NCBI GenBank assembly: GCA_041879295.1
Contig: CP047152.1
Coordinates: 2,485,501-2,549,500 of the forward strand
Source: Pseudomonas putida
GTDB taxonomy: Bacteria; Pseudomonadota; Gammaproteobacteria; Pseudomonadales; Pseudomonadaceae
Reading direction: 5' to 3'
Length of the DNA: 64,000 nucleotides
Shown here: piece by piece, positions 44,127-52,900 of the stretch
Layout of the letters: each line of letters starts with the position of its first letter
Position numbering within the stretch: position 1 is the first letter of the stretch
Made by a program: the position numbers and the translations under genes
The notes under the pieces: model-generated
What the model was told of the DNA's origin: nothing
Seen by the model: the letters and a program-made list of their open reading frames with translations, nothing else
Database searches by the model: none

Positions 44127-45318
44127 GGAAGGTCTGAAAAAGACTTCCTGAATCTGGTGAAATACGCCGATCCCGCCAGCCGAGTTTTTCCATGAAGCAG
44201 ATGACCTTCGCCGACGCCGAGTACGCCGGCAAGCGCAAGCAGACCCGTAAGGAATTGTTCCTGATCGAGATGGATCAGGTGGTGCCGTGGAAGGGATTGA
44301 TTGCCCTGATCGAGCCACACTACCCAAAGGGTGAAGGTGGTCGTCCAGCCTATCCGCTGATGGCCATGTTACGTATCCATCTGATGCAGAACTGGTTCGG
44401 CTACAGCGACCCGGCCATGGAAGAAGCGCTCTACGAGACGACCATCCTGCGTCAGTTCGCCGGGCTGAGCCTCGAGCGTATTCCCGACGAAACCACCATC
44501 CTCAAGTTCCGTCGCTTGCTGGAGAAACATGAGCTGGCAGCCGGCATCCTCGGCGTAATCAATGGCTACCTGGGGGATCGCGGCCTGTCGCTGCGCCAGG
44601 GCACTATCGTCGATGCCACACTGATCCACGCGCCCAGCTCGACCAAGAACCAGGACGGCAAGCGCGACCCGGAAATGCACCAGAGCAAGAAAGGGAACCA
44701 GTATTACTTTGGCATGAAGGCGCACATCGGCGTGGATGATGAGTCGGGGCTGGTACACAGCGTGGTAGGCACGGCAGCCAACGTGGCGGATATCACCCAG
44801 GTCGACAAACTGCTGCACGGTGACGAGAACGTCGTCTGCGCCGATGCCGGCTACACCGGCGTCGAAAAGCGCCCCGAACATGCTGGCCGCGAAGTGATCT
44901 GGCAGGTCGCAGCACGCCGCAGCACCTACAAGAAGCTCGATAAACGCAGCGCCCTGTACAAAGCCAAGCGCAAGATCGAGAAGGCCAAGGCACAAGTGCG
45001 AGCGAAGGTCGAGCACCCGTTTCGAGTGATCAAGCGCCAGTTCGGTTACGTGAAGGTGCGCTTCCGTGGCCTGGCCAAGAACACCGCTCAGCTGGTGACG
45101 CTGTTCGCGCTGTCGAACCTATGGATGGCGCGCCGACATTTGCTGACTACCGCAGGAAAGGTGCACCTGTAATGCGGAAAATGGCTGCTGCGAGGTGCTC
45201 GCGGCGGCCAAAAACGGAGAACTGAGCGGGTTACCTGGTCGAATTTGATCGACGGCCCGCTTTCAAAAGCAGCGAGGGCTGAAGTCGACCGGAAATACAG
45301 GGCTACTTCAGACCTTCC
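44127..45318 (+). mobile_element. Complete IS5-family element, copy 3 (a different subgroup)
   Basis: 1192 bp with terminal repeats GGAAGGTCTGAA (left) and its reverse at the right end, flanked by the 4-bp target duplication TTAA at 44123-44126 and 45319-45322. Its ends and transposase differ from copies 1 and 2, so it is another IS5-group element. It interrupts the region directly upstream of the RES gene, leaving 20 bases between its right end and the start codon. Confidence 0.9.
44192..45172 (+). CDS. IS5-family transposase (copy 3)
   Basis: 326 aa, full length and undamaged. DDE residues in GTIVDATLIHAPSS, CADAGYTGVE and the C-terminal VEHPFRVIKRQFGYVKVRF stretch. It differs from copy 1 at many positions, e.g. 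the start MKQMTFADAEYAGKRKQTRK. Starts just inside the left terminal repeat. Probably active. Confidence 0.93.
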   Translation: MKQMTFADAEYAGKRKQTRKELFLIEMDQVVPWKGLIALIEPHYPKGEGGRPAYPLMAMLRIHLMQNWFGYSDPAMEEALYETTILRQFAGLSLERIPDETTILKFRRLLEKHELAAGILGVINGYLGDRGLSLRQGTIVDATLIHAPSSTKNQDGKRDPEMHQSKKGNQYYFGMKAHIGVDDESGLVHSVVGTAANVADITQVDKLLHGDENVVCADAGYTGVEKRPEHAGREVIWQVAARRSTYKKLDKRSALYKAKRKIEKAKAQVRAKVEHPFRVIKRQFGYVKVRFRGLAKNTAQLVTLFALSNLWMARRHLLTTAGKVHL

Positions 45319-45338
45319 TTAAGGCCAAGGGAGGCAGT

Positions 45339-46652
45339 GTGTTGAAATTTGTATGCTCAGAGTGCGTTGTTGAACGCTATCTCCAAGACTACTTGGACTT
45401 CGATGATACCGACGAGTGTAGCTACTGTCAGAAGGAGAGTGGTGTCGTGCCGCTTGAGGCGCTCATCGAGCAGTGTCGGGAGTCTGCGCTTTCTTCGTTT
45501 GAGGTCGTCGAACAGCCGCGTTCGGTTTACCTCCACAACCACGCGCCGATCGGGGAGCACTGGACGGACGTGCTTCACCGTGTACTTGGCTGTTCGGATG
45601 AGCTGATAAACGATATCGGTGAAGTCCTTTGGGACGGCTGGAGAGATGAGGATCCGTACTTCAGAGAGGGCGCTTCAGCGAGCATCGACATGACGTATGA
45701 GTGGAGGGAGATGGAGCGTAGCCTCCGCGAGGAAGCACGGTTCGTGAACCCAGCTGTCACGCGTGTACTTGAGCAGGTCTTTGGCAACGTCGATCAATTG
45801 CACCTTCGCGGATCACGCTCAGCCATATTCACGATCGGCCCTGGCCAACCCCTGCATACCTTTAAACGGGCGAGAGTGTTTTCCTCTGATAGCAGTGTTG
45901 AGGAAGCATTGCTCCATCCTGAGCGTTTCTTAGGGCCACCTCCGTCGGGAGTAGGGGCCGCAGGACGGATGAATGCCAAAGGCGTCTCAGTGTTTTATGG
46001 CGCTACAAACGACAGAACCGCCATTGCTGAGGTTCGACCACCTGTTGGAAGCTATGTGGTAACCGCCGCGTTCCAGGTGACTCGCCCACTGCGGTTGCTC
46101 AATTTGGGTGCGTTGAACAAAACGCGTCCTGATAGTCGGCTCAGCTACTTTGACCCCCAACGCGTCGAGCAGGCGAAGCGAGCCGCTTTTCTAGCGAGCC
46201 TGAAAAACCAGTTGTTGATACCAGTGATGCCGGATCTGGCGGATCACGGCTACTTGATTACGCAGGCGATCGCCGACTACCTGTCGATGCATCCTACGCT
46301 CAACTTGGACGGCATCTACTTCCCGTCAATCCAGCTGGGTAAGCGTGATGATGTCGCACCTGGACACAACGTGATCCTCTTTAATAAGGCATCCGGTGTG
46401 CACCATACCGACTCTAAGTACAAAGCTGAGTTCGCCTCCCTTCGGCAACCTGTAGATGAGGGTGAGTACTACAGTCCACAGATCTGGGCGGCCAAGAAGA
46501 AGGGCGAGGATCAGCCGAGCTGGTGGGATGAGATTCCTCCGGTACCTCGCTACAAACCTGCACTGGCTCTGGATCGGGAGGAGATCCGAATTCACCAGGT
46601 CAAGTGGGTCGATTTTGATACAGATGAAAAACTTGTGGGCTACAACCCTTGA
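45339..46652 (+). CDS. RES-domain protein with zinc-finger/HEPN-like N terminus
   Basis: 437 aa from a GTG at 45339, with GGGAGG upstream. N terminus has two CxxC pairs (C6/C9 and C27/C30), a probable zinc site, followed by a helical HEPN/RES-N-terminal-like region to about residue 155. The RES domain follows: FKRARVF near 175-181, GRMNAKGVSVFYGA near 209-222 and AIAEVRP with the conserved glutamate near 231. RES enzymes of Xre-RES toxin-antitoxin pairs degrade NAD+. Here no Xre antitoxin adjoins; instead IS5 copy 3 sits just upstream and a giant KAP NTPase is convergent. The larger RES proteins with this N-terminal domain have no known role. Confidence 0.85.
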   Translation: MLKFVCSECVVERYLQDYLDFDDTDECSYCQKESGVVPLEALIEQCRESALSSFEVVEQPRSVYLHNHAPIGEHWTDVLHRVLGCSDELINDIGEVLWDGWRDEDPYFREGASASIDMTYEWREMERSLREEARFVNPAVTRVLEQVFGNVDQLHLRGSRSAIFTIGPGQPLHTFKRARVFSSDSSVEEALLHPERFLGPPPSGVGAAGRMNAKGVSVFYGATNDRTAIAEVRPPVGSYVVTAAFQVTRPLRLLNLGALNKTRPDSRLSYFDPQRVEQAKRAAFLASLKNQLLIPVMPDLADHGYLITQAIADYLSMHPTLNLDGIYFPSIQLGKRDDVAPGHNVILFNKASGVHHTDSKYKAEFASLRQPVDEGEYYSPQIWAAKKKGEDQPSWWDEIPPVPRYKPALALDREEIRIHQVKWVDFDTDEKLVGYNP

Positions 46653-46723
46653 GATCCTGATCGATCACTAGTCGACGGCGAGGGCGGGCATAGGTTGCCC
46701 GCCCATCTGGAGCTGTCGGCTTT

Positions 46724-49700
46724 TCAGTTCCGGTTGAGCCAGCGCTTCAGCAGGCCAGCCATAGGCTTGCTTGTGCCAAAAGCAGTGTTGATGATTTGCA
46801 GATCGGCTTCTGATAACCGTGCCGGATCAAGCTCCTTGAGCAGCGCTTCGGTTCCGAACGCTCTTGCCCAGGCAGCAATGTGTCCTTTGGCCGTATCTGA
46901 AGCCGCATTCGGAATCTCACGCAGCAGAAGACGTGCATATGCCAATCGCTCTTCATGACTAGGCAGCCGATCTTTGATTTCAGAGCGCAGGCCATTGACG
47001 GCTGTCCAAGTGAGAGGGCTCTCCGGAATCTTCAGCAGTTGAAGTGCCAGTGCTGGCAGCTCCTTCGACTCCTTCTCATCCATGTAGGCGCGGAAAATGT
47101 GACCGTAAACCCTTTTGCGTTGCTCATCAGTGATCTCGCTGTGCAACAGCATGGATTTTAGGTTGTTGAATGCTTCGATTTTGAGCGCGCGGCACCAGAT
47201 GGAGAAGGCAAGATCAGGGTCGTTCACATTGCCCCGTGGGCCTTTCAGCAATACTGCTTTGCCAGCGCTCACGTATTCGTCCACCGGCAACTCGGGAATC
47301 AACGCCGTCCACGCGCGTTCAAGCATCTCAACCTGTACTGCTTTGTTGAAGTCGACACCATCAGCCAGCGTAGTGAGCTGAGGGCTGCTGAGCCTTACAT
47401 GCCCGGATGTCAGGGAGTCGATGGCTTGTGCGGGATTTTGTTGCCAGACGGCACATGCTGTGTCCACCAGTTGAGCACCTTGTGTCGATGGAACGATACC
47501 GCCGGTGATCATGCTTTCCATGGACGCTAGCGTGTATTTGCCGACCATGCCTGGTGATGATGAGGCCTGCTGCCTTGCTTCGTTGAAGAGCGCTTGAGGA
47601 GAGTAGCCGTGGGGAAGCTGCTCAATCGTTGGCCAACGCCCGCAGAAGTGCTTGTGCAGACTCTCGAAGGCATGCTTGTGTCCCTTGGCACCACTGAACA
47701 ATTTCTGCAGCGCTGGCCCCAACACTGTCGGAGTGGCCTGCATGAACACCAGTGAAATGCCTGGGACAAGCTGTCGCAGCACGTTGTCCCATGAGGCTAT
47801 TTTGCTTGGGGCCGCCAACATCAGCGCATCCACATGAGGGCGTAGCAGTTTGTCGCTCCAGTATTGCAAGGGGATATGCGTGGCTGCGTCTGTGTAGAGC
47901 GCCCCTTGCGCATCATCCAGCTCTTGGCTGCTTACGAGCGTGGTCAGTTGATTGACGAGCGAGGTTTGGTCGTGCTCGTAGAGTGATCCGAATACCTCAA
48001 ACAGCTGATTGCGGCATACGCCAGGAATGGCGCTAAGGGGTCTCCTGATCCAATGATCGAGCACTCTCGCAAGGCTGCGCGGATGATCCACCACAAATTT
48101 GCGTAGCACCTCAGCAGCATCATCGGCATAGCCATCAGTGGTACTCAACGAGATCGCAAAATCGGTAAAGCTCTCCCGCCATTCGTCGTTGAAGTACGGT
48201 TTGCGCTCAGCACCGAGATCCACAATCAACCGGAATGCGCGTTGGTAATCAATGGTCTCGTTATCGAGGTCAGCTACTCGGATGCTGAATCTAGCCAGGC
48301 ACTTCAGCAACTGCTCTTCGTCTGAGTAAGGAACGTATTGCTCCAGTGCTCGGATCACGCAGCCGATGATGAGCGGTGCGCTCATGTTCGAAAGGTTGGT
48401 CACCTGCTCCCAAAGCTCATCACGGCTTTCATCACCTTCGCTGGACATGCGATCCCAGACGGAGTTGATCCTGTCAGTCGTTTGCTGCATATCCAGCCCG
48501 TCAATCAGATCGTCTTCATCGTGCGGTTCTTCATGGCCGTGTAGCGCAGTGATCAACTGATTTACGTACGCCGTTCCGATCTCCGGTAGCAACGACGTCT
48601 CGAACTCATCCATCCAGCGTTGCAGGTGGCTAAACGGGAGGGTGATTGAGCCAGAGCCCGTTTTTACTATGCGTCTGGACAGCCATTGCATGAGCCGGTC
48701 TTTCGCTGCCGGCCCAAGACCATGAGCGGAAAACACGCTGAGCACTATCTGCGATGCGCCTTCAACCATGATGATGGTTTCTTCCAGATTGGGCATCTGA
48801 CCCGACTGGAGGCGCATGGTGCAGGCTTTGTCAGGCGTCAGCAGCTCGTCGATCAACACCGAGGCTATCTGCTTTTGATCCGTTGGATTCGAGATAGCGG
48901 TGATCCGACCGATCTTCTCTACGCCAAGCAGTGAGCGAAGACTGTCAGAGGTCACGATGTCGTTGCTCAGAATCCCCAGCACCAGATCGCGGGTACGCGG
49001 CGGCAAGCGATCAATGATGTCGGCCACAACACGCATCGCGTTGAACTTGAGCGTGTCTTCAGTGCGATGCAGCTCGCTTAGCATGCCGTGCAACAGCTGA
49101 GTCTCTTGATCGCTCAAGGACTCGTTGGCACGAGGAGAAAGGGCCTCCAGGAAGCCCTGTGTGTCTCCGGAGACCAGGTAGCCATAGATCCGCGCAGCAT
49201 GGGGGCCGTATTGTCTTGTCGCGAAGTCCTCGGACAGCAACAACAGGCTCTGCAGCGAGCCCGGCCATTGAATGCCCACCAGGCTGGCCAGGAACTGACG
49301 CAGATCGCGCTGCCCATCGAGCACGCTGGTTTTTTCCGCTCCCTCTTCTTGAGTCACATAGCGCTTAAGTACATGGCGAGTTTCGAGAGGCTCGTCATCG
49401 AGCAGCGCCTGCCTGACCATCAAGTTCGTGAGGCGCTCCAGCAGCTGCGGGTCACCTTGCAGGTCTTGGTAAAATCCCGGGAAGCTCACACGTGCGGCAC
49501 TCAATGCCCCTAGCGCAACCGGGTAGTTTGTGACGGCACCCTCATGCAGGCCGCCAGGTCGCTCACTGCCAATGGCGCCAAGCTCGCGTTCTTTTGCAAG
49601 CCACCAAGTCTGGGTGAATGCGTTTACGATCTGAAGGGCATTACGCGGATCGGTGACGTTGATGTGAATCATCCGATCCACCACCTGTTCAACCGAGGCG

Positions 49701-50800
49701 CCTCTATCGGAGATGTCTTTCACCAGGTCTGGGAAGTTCTTGAGCTTGGAAAGCGCGAATTGGCGCATGTCGCTTCGCGGCGGAGGCGGAATCTCCAGCC
49801 TGAACTGGAAAATGCGATCAAGGTAACGCCGAGCATCGGTGGGGTTGAACACTGAGCCTGGTTGCTCAGGGTTGCCGCGTCGGCGCGAGAGCGCATCCGC
49901 AACCTTGCCCTCATCGCATGAAATCACGAATACCAGGCCGAGGTTGTCCGGAAGCTTGTTGACCGGGATCTCCATGAATGTACGCACGGCATCCAGGCCC
50001 AAGACCATTTCTTCCGCTGAGAGTCGGTCGAGGTCGTCCACGAAGATGACGAGGCGCTCGTAGGGTACCGCATTACTTCTCGACGCTTTGAACTTGCGCA
50101 ACTGCTGCAACAGCATCTCTTCATACTGCTCAGCACTGGCGCTGGGCAGATGGACGCGAGTGACGGTATTAAAGGGGCTGACTGCCGTCGGTTTCATCAC
50201 CTTGATCAGGTAAGCATAAATCCCAGTGACCGCAGCAACGAAAAGCGACTGGACGATGGCATTCTCCAGCGGTAGCCATTTCAAGCCTGCGGCTACGAAG
50301 AGCAGATAGGTGATCACTGCGATCAGGAACGCCGGTACAGGGGCAACCCAGCTCATCAGGTGTTGCTTGGTCAGTTCACCGACACCCTTGTTGACCGTCT
50401 CTGTGTGGGTCACATTGCGGTAGAGGTCATCATGAAGTTTGCTCTCATCGCCACCCAGCTCCAGGAACACGTGCCGTAGGAGGGCGCGCTTGATGTCTTG
50501 TTCCTTGCCACCAAATCTCCAAGCGTTGAACGTGATGCTTTTGAAACGCTGACTGCGCGGGCGGCGTCCACCCGCTGTCGAGGTGTCATCAGCCAAGGCG
50601 TGCGTATACATCTCTTTGATGGAGCTCTTACCGGTGCCCCAGCCGCCTAGCAAGCCGATGCTGAATGGTGGCTGATGACCTTCATCTTCAATCAAGCTCC
50701 GGAGGGCCTGCGCGTAGTGCCGGTGCCCGAAGGCGTCATCCTCTTCTTTCTCGATGTGGCGATCCAGCACGGCAGGCATGGAGCGGCGTGTATCTAGCAT
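46724..50800 (-). CDS. Giant KAP-family P-loop NTPase with two TM segments
   Basis: 1358 aa from the ATG at 50800 (GGAAG upstream; an ATG nine codons earlier lacks a Shine-Dalgarno). KAP domain in the first 450 residues: Walker A GGWGTGKSS at 52-60, two adjacent membrane helices (about 153-171 and 180-199) inserted in the NTPase domain as in KAP proteins, and Walker B LVIFVDDLDR at 250-259. The remaining 900 residues are helical repeats with no known domain. KAP NTPases include F-plasmid PifA, which excludes phage T7, and many are in defence islands, anchored to the inner membrane with the NTPase in the cytoplasm. Intact. Confidence 0.9.
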   Translation of the reverse strand: MLDTRRSMPAVLDRHIEKEEDDAFGHRHYAQALRSLIEDEGHQPPFSIGLLGGWGTGKSSIKEMYTHALADDTSTAGGRRPRSQRFKSITFNAWRFGGKEQDIKRALLRHVFLELGGDESKLHDDLYRNVTHTETVNKGVGELTKQHLMSWVAPVPAFLIAVITYLLFVAAGLKWLPLENAIVQSLFVAAVTGIYAYLIKVMKPTAVSPFNTVTRVHLPSASAEQYEEMLLQQLRKFKASRSNAVPYERLVIFVDDLDRLSAEEMVLGLDAVRTFMEIPVNKLPDNLGLVFVISCDEGKVADALSRRRGNPEQPGSVFNPTDARRYLDRIFQFRLEIPPPPRSDMRQFALSKLKNFPDLVKDISDRGASVEQVVDRMIHINVTDPRNALQIVNAFTQTWWLAKERELGAIGSERPGGLHEGAVTNYPVALGALSAARVSFPGFYQDLQGDPQLLERLTNLMVRQALLDDEPLETRHVLKRYVTQEEGAEKTSVLDGQRDLRQFLASLVGIQWPGSLQSLLLLSEDFATRQYGPHAARIYGYLVSGDTQGFLEALSPRANESLSDQETQLLHGMLSELHRTEDTLKFNAMRVVADIIDRLPPRTRDLVLGILSNDIVTSDSLRSLLGVEKIGRITAISNPTDQKQIASVLIDELLTPDKACTMRLQSGQMPNLEETIIMVEGASQIVLSVFSAHGLGPAAKDRLMQWLSRRIVKTGSGSITLPFSHLQRWMDEFETSLLPEIGTAYVNQLITALHGHEEPHDEDDLIDGLDMQQTTDRINSVWDRMSSEGDESRDELWEQVTNLSNMSAPLIIGCVIRALEQYVPYSDEEQLLKCLARFSIRVADLDNETIDYQRAFRLIVDLGAERKPYFNDEWRESFTDFAISLSTTDGYADDAAEVLRKFVVDHPRSLARVLDHWIRRPLSAIPGVCRNQLFEVFGSLYEHDQTSLVNQLTTLVSSQELDDAQGALYTDAATHIPLQYWSDKLLRPHVDALMLAAPSKIASWDNVLRQLVPGISLVFMQATPTVLGPALQKLFSGAKGHKHAFESLHKHFCGRWPTIEQLPHGYSPQALFNEARQQASSSPGMVGKYTLASMESMITGGIVPSTQGAQLVDTACAVWQQNPAQAIDSLTSGHVRLSSPQLTTLADGVDFNKAVQVEMLERAWTALIPELPVDEYVSAGKAVLLKGPRGNVNDPDLAFSIWCRALKIEAFNNLKSMLLHSEITDEQRKRVYGHIFRAYMDEKESKELPALALQLLKIPESPLTWTAVNGLRSEIKDRLPSHEERLAYARLLLREIPNAASDTAKGHIAAWARAFGTEALLKELDPARLSEADLQIINTAFGTSKPMAGLLKRWLNRN

Positions 50801-51080
50801 CCTGTCTTCCTTAGCAGAATATGGCATTTGGCTATCTGCTCTGGAGCTTACTTGCCCTAGATGGGCGGTGGCTAGGGACGCGTGCCATGCAAGGCACGCA
50901 GTACGAGCGTGTAATTGTCCAGATTGAGCGGGCAGCAGATCCCGCCATGCTTGAAATGGGCTTTATGCCGCTGTCGCAGGGTGGCAGGGGGGGGCAGCAG
51001 ATTCACCAGGGTATCGCGGGGATCACAGCGATGTGCGTTTTTTACAGGGCGCCCGTGGCACGAGTATGGTGCCCTGTAGC
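50801..51080. other. Region between the KAP gene and the broken XRE gene
   Basis: No supported gene. It must hold the KAP promoter unless the XRE gene and the KAP gene form one transcript (both face left). Confidence 0.4.
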
Positions 51081-51477
51081 TTAAGACGCTGGAAAGCAGA
51101 TCTCTGATGGCAGCGCCTGGGGAGCATGGGAGGGCTGGATTATGTGAGGCAGACGAGCAGAAAGACCACGCATTGCCTGTTCCAGTCCTGGGATACCTCC
51201 ATCGCTCTCCAGGTCTTCAATCTCCAACCGCAGGTGATCAATGAGCTCGACTGCAGGTTTGCCAGACTCCAGGCTCAAGGTGAGTGCCAACATTGTCAAT
51301 GGACTCAGCTCCAGCCCGTTGGCTGAGTTGGTCAAGCTTGTCCAGCGTAATGCTGCAGTGACCGCCTTCAAGCTTACTCAGATAAGTGCGACTCGTGTCG
51401 CCGAAGTTGCGCTGCGAGATATTTCGCTTGCTTCTAAGCGTCTTGAGTACGGTGGCGAACGACGACTTAAGTGACAT
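51081..51477 (-). pseudogene. XRE-family regulator with a single-base frameshift
   Basis: The first frame reads MSLKSSFATVLKTLRSKRNI, then ISQRNFGDTSRTYLSKLEGG and TLDKLDQLSQR, a clear HTH regulator. At a GGG run (51316-51318, written on the minus strand) one extra base shifts the frame; removing it gives QRLELSPLTMLALTLSLESG and continues to a stop at 51081, with IDHLRLEIEDLE. Both frames are fully open, so the damage is a single insertion, either recent or a sequencing error. It faces the same way as the KAP gene and lies 280 bases upstream of it, so it may have regulated that gene. Confidence 0.8.
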
Positions 51478-51601
51478 TGACGGTTCCTCCATCTGTATGT
51501 GTCTTCAGTGACCTTCACGTTGAACCCACTGCGCTAGAGTCATCTGCGCTCTATCAACGGCAGCCCCATGTGGCGAGCCGGATGGGGGGAGGTGCGACAG
51601 G

Positions 51602-51631
51602 TTGACTTACTGTTGATACATACAGTATATC
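51602..51631 (+). promoter_or_regulatory. SOS-type promoter with LexA box
   Basis: CTGTTGATACATACAG at 51610-51625 is an exact CTGT-N8-ACAG LexA box, extended by TA on both sides (TA-CTGT...ACAG-TA). It lies between TTGACT at 51602-51607 and TATATC at 51626-51631 with 18 bases between them, so LexA would block this rightward promoter. An AGGAG follows at 51646-51650, but the frame after it is only ten codons long. The intended gene may be the weak frame at 51678. Confidence 0.65.
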
Positions 51632-51677
51632 CTGCGAGACCCGATAGGAGAACATTTGTACTCAGTGGGGTGGCGGC

Positions 51678-51947
51678 GTGACGAATAACCCAGGTAGACC
51701 GTTGAAAACCGCTTTGTGTTTTTCCCAAGGACGAGGTGCTCTGGCAACCGTAGCTGCTCCCGAGAACGAGATGGCAGTGGTGTTGAGGTGGACGGGGTAC
51801 ACGAGTGAGCTTCGGCGTGCAGCAGTAGCGTTGCGGCAAGTGAGGCGTCCCTGCGTGAATCGGCTTAGATCGGTTCTGTGTGTTTTGCATCCAAAGGGTG
51901 ACGCCTTCGTGGCCTACCACCTCAGGCTGTACCTATCTCAGAAATGA
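51678..51947 (+). CDS. Weak reading frame behind the LexA-type promoter
   Basis: An 89-codon frame from GTG (VTNNPGRPLKTALCFSQGRG…) located 47 bases after the LexA box. It has coding-like basic composition but no family resemblance, and the ribosome-binding site is poor. It may be the remains of an SOS-controlled gene, or noncoding. Confidence 0.25.
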   Translation: MTNNPGRPLKTALCFSQGRGALATVAAPENEMAVVLRWTGYTSELRRAAVALRQVRRPCVNRLRSVLCVLHPKGDAFVAYHLRLYLSQK

Positions 51948-51966
51948 ATGGGCCGGGTTGGAACGT

Positions 51967-52664
51967 TTATCCCTGAGAGCTCCCCTCCGCCTCGTTAGCA
52001 GTGGGGGATGGAATCGATTCAATAGCCTTGCGCACACTGGTGGTCAGTTGCTCAAGAATACTGACAATCTCCGAAACATCATCACTGTTGACCACAATGC
52101 GCTGGCCCGCTCGATAACGGCTGTCCCCGCTCTTTTTTACGTAGTCCTCGTCGACGATGCCCTGGGTGTGGGCCAGCAGATGGCGCTGTTGGAACAAGAT
52201 TGTCAGCCGTTCAAGACGCTCGATTGGTAGGAGCTGCTCATAGCGGGTGCCGATTGCGTCAGCCCAAAGCTGGCTACCTTCAACAAGATTCTGGAAAGCA
52301 TTTCGCCTCACTTGGTGTCCAAGCTTGAGCGAGCCATGGAGTGCTTCCATCACATGTTGGAAGGCGGTCACTGCATTCTGCAGGCAATTTTCGATGAGCA
52401 GTCGAGTGGTGTACTCCGCTGCATCACGGTCGGGACTGGCTGACTTGACGACATCCAGTTGCTCAATAGTCTTCTTGATCCCACTGATACTTTGCTCAAA
52501 CTGGTGTCTGCGGCGTTGTGACCACACGCAGGGCAGAAGTAGGCGGAGCCAATCACGCCATACCTGCATTGGCACTGTGTGCAGGTGATTTTGAGGCGCA
52601 TGGGCTCCAATGCCAGGAATGGCATCGGTACCTGTTGCGGTTTGCTGTTGACTGACATCGTCAT
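51967..52664 (-). pseudogene. Zinc-ribbon protein gene with one frameshift
   Basis: The N-terminal frame reads LKITCTQCQCRYGVIGSAYF followed by CPACGHNAADTS, a CxxC...CxxC zinc ribbon. In the next codons the frame is lost: the continuation, FEQSISGIKKTIEQLDVVKS, and all the C-terminal 190 residues to a stop at 51967 are in another frame. A single missing base near 52507-52512 explains this. The C-terminal half is helical (IENCLQNAVTAFQHVMEALH, RLTILFQQRHLLAHTQGIVD) and includes RHLLAHTQG, resembling RNA- or nucleotide-binding HEPN-like R-x4-6-H motifs. It may be a defence-type HEPN protein, but that is only suggestive. Confidence 0.7.
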
Positions 52665-52900
52665 GGAGATGAACCCGTGGGAGCGATGCCGGGCATTCCA
52701 AGATTGCGCGTCTGCGCGCATTCCCGTGGATATGGCGCCGGCCCTTTACAGTTGGACCTTACATTGGGGGCATCATTTTCAAACCATCCAAAGCATACCC
52801 TCAGATGTGCCCCTAATGTAGCAATCCACTGGAAGTGAATGGAGCTTCACGGTCTATGAAAAGACAGAAGTGATCAGTTGAACAGCCTGCCCGACGGCCC
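52665..52900. other. Right edge of the accessory island
   Basis: No gene. Contains an imperfect inverted repeat (TACATTGGGGGCATCA near 52761-52776 against GATGTGCCCCTAATGTA near 52804-52820) and the TACCC-CAGATGT-CCCCT motif shared with 34265-34287. From here rightward the DNA looks like ordinary chromosome. Confidence 0.45.

Noticed and set aside
39182..52664. Reading the whole 37-53 kb stretch as one single defence operon
   Set aside because: Genes face both ways with separate control regions and two IS5 elements between them; only the small groups described separately are supported.
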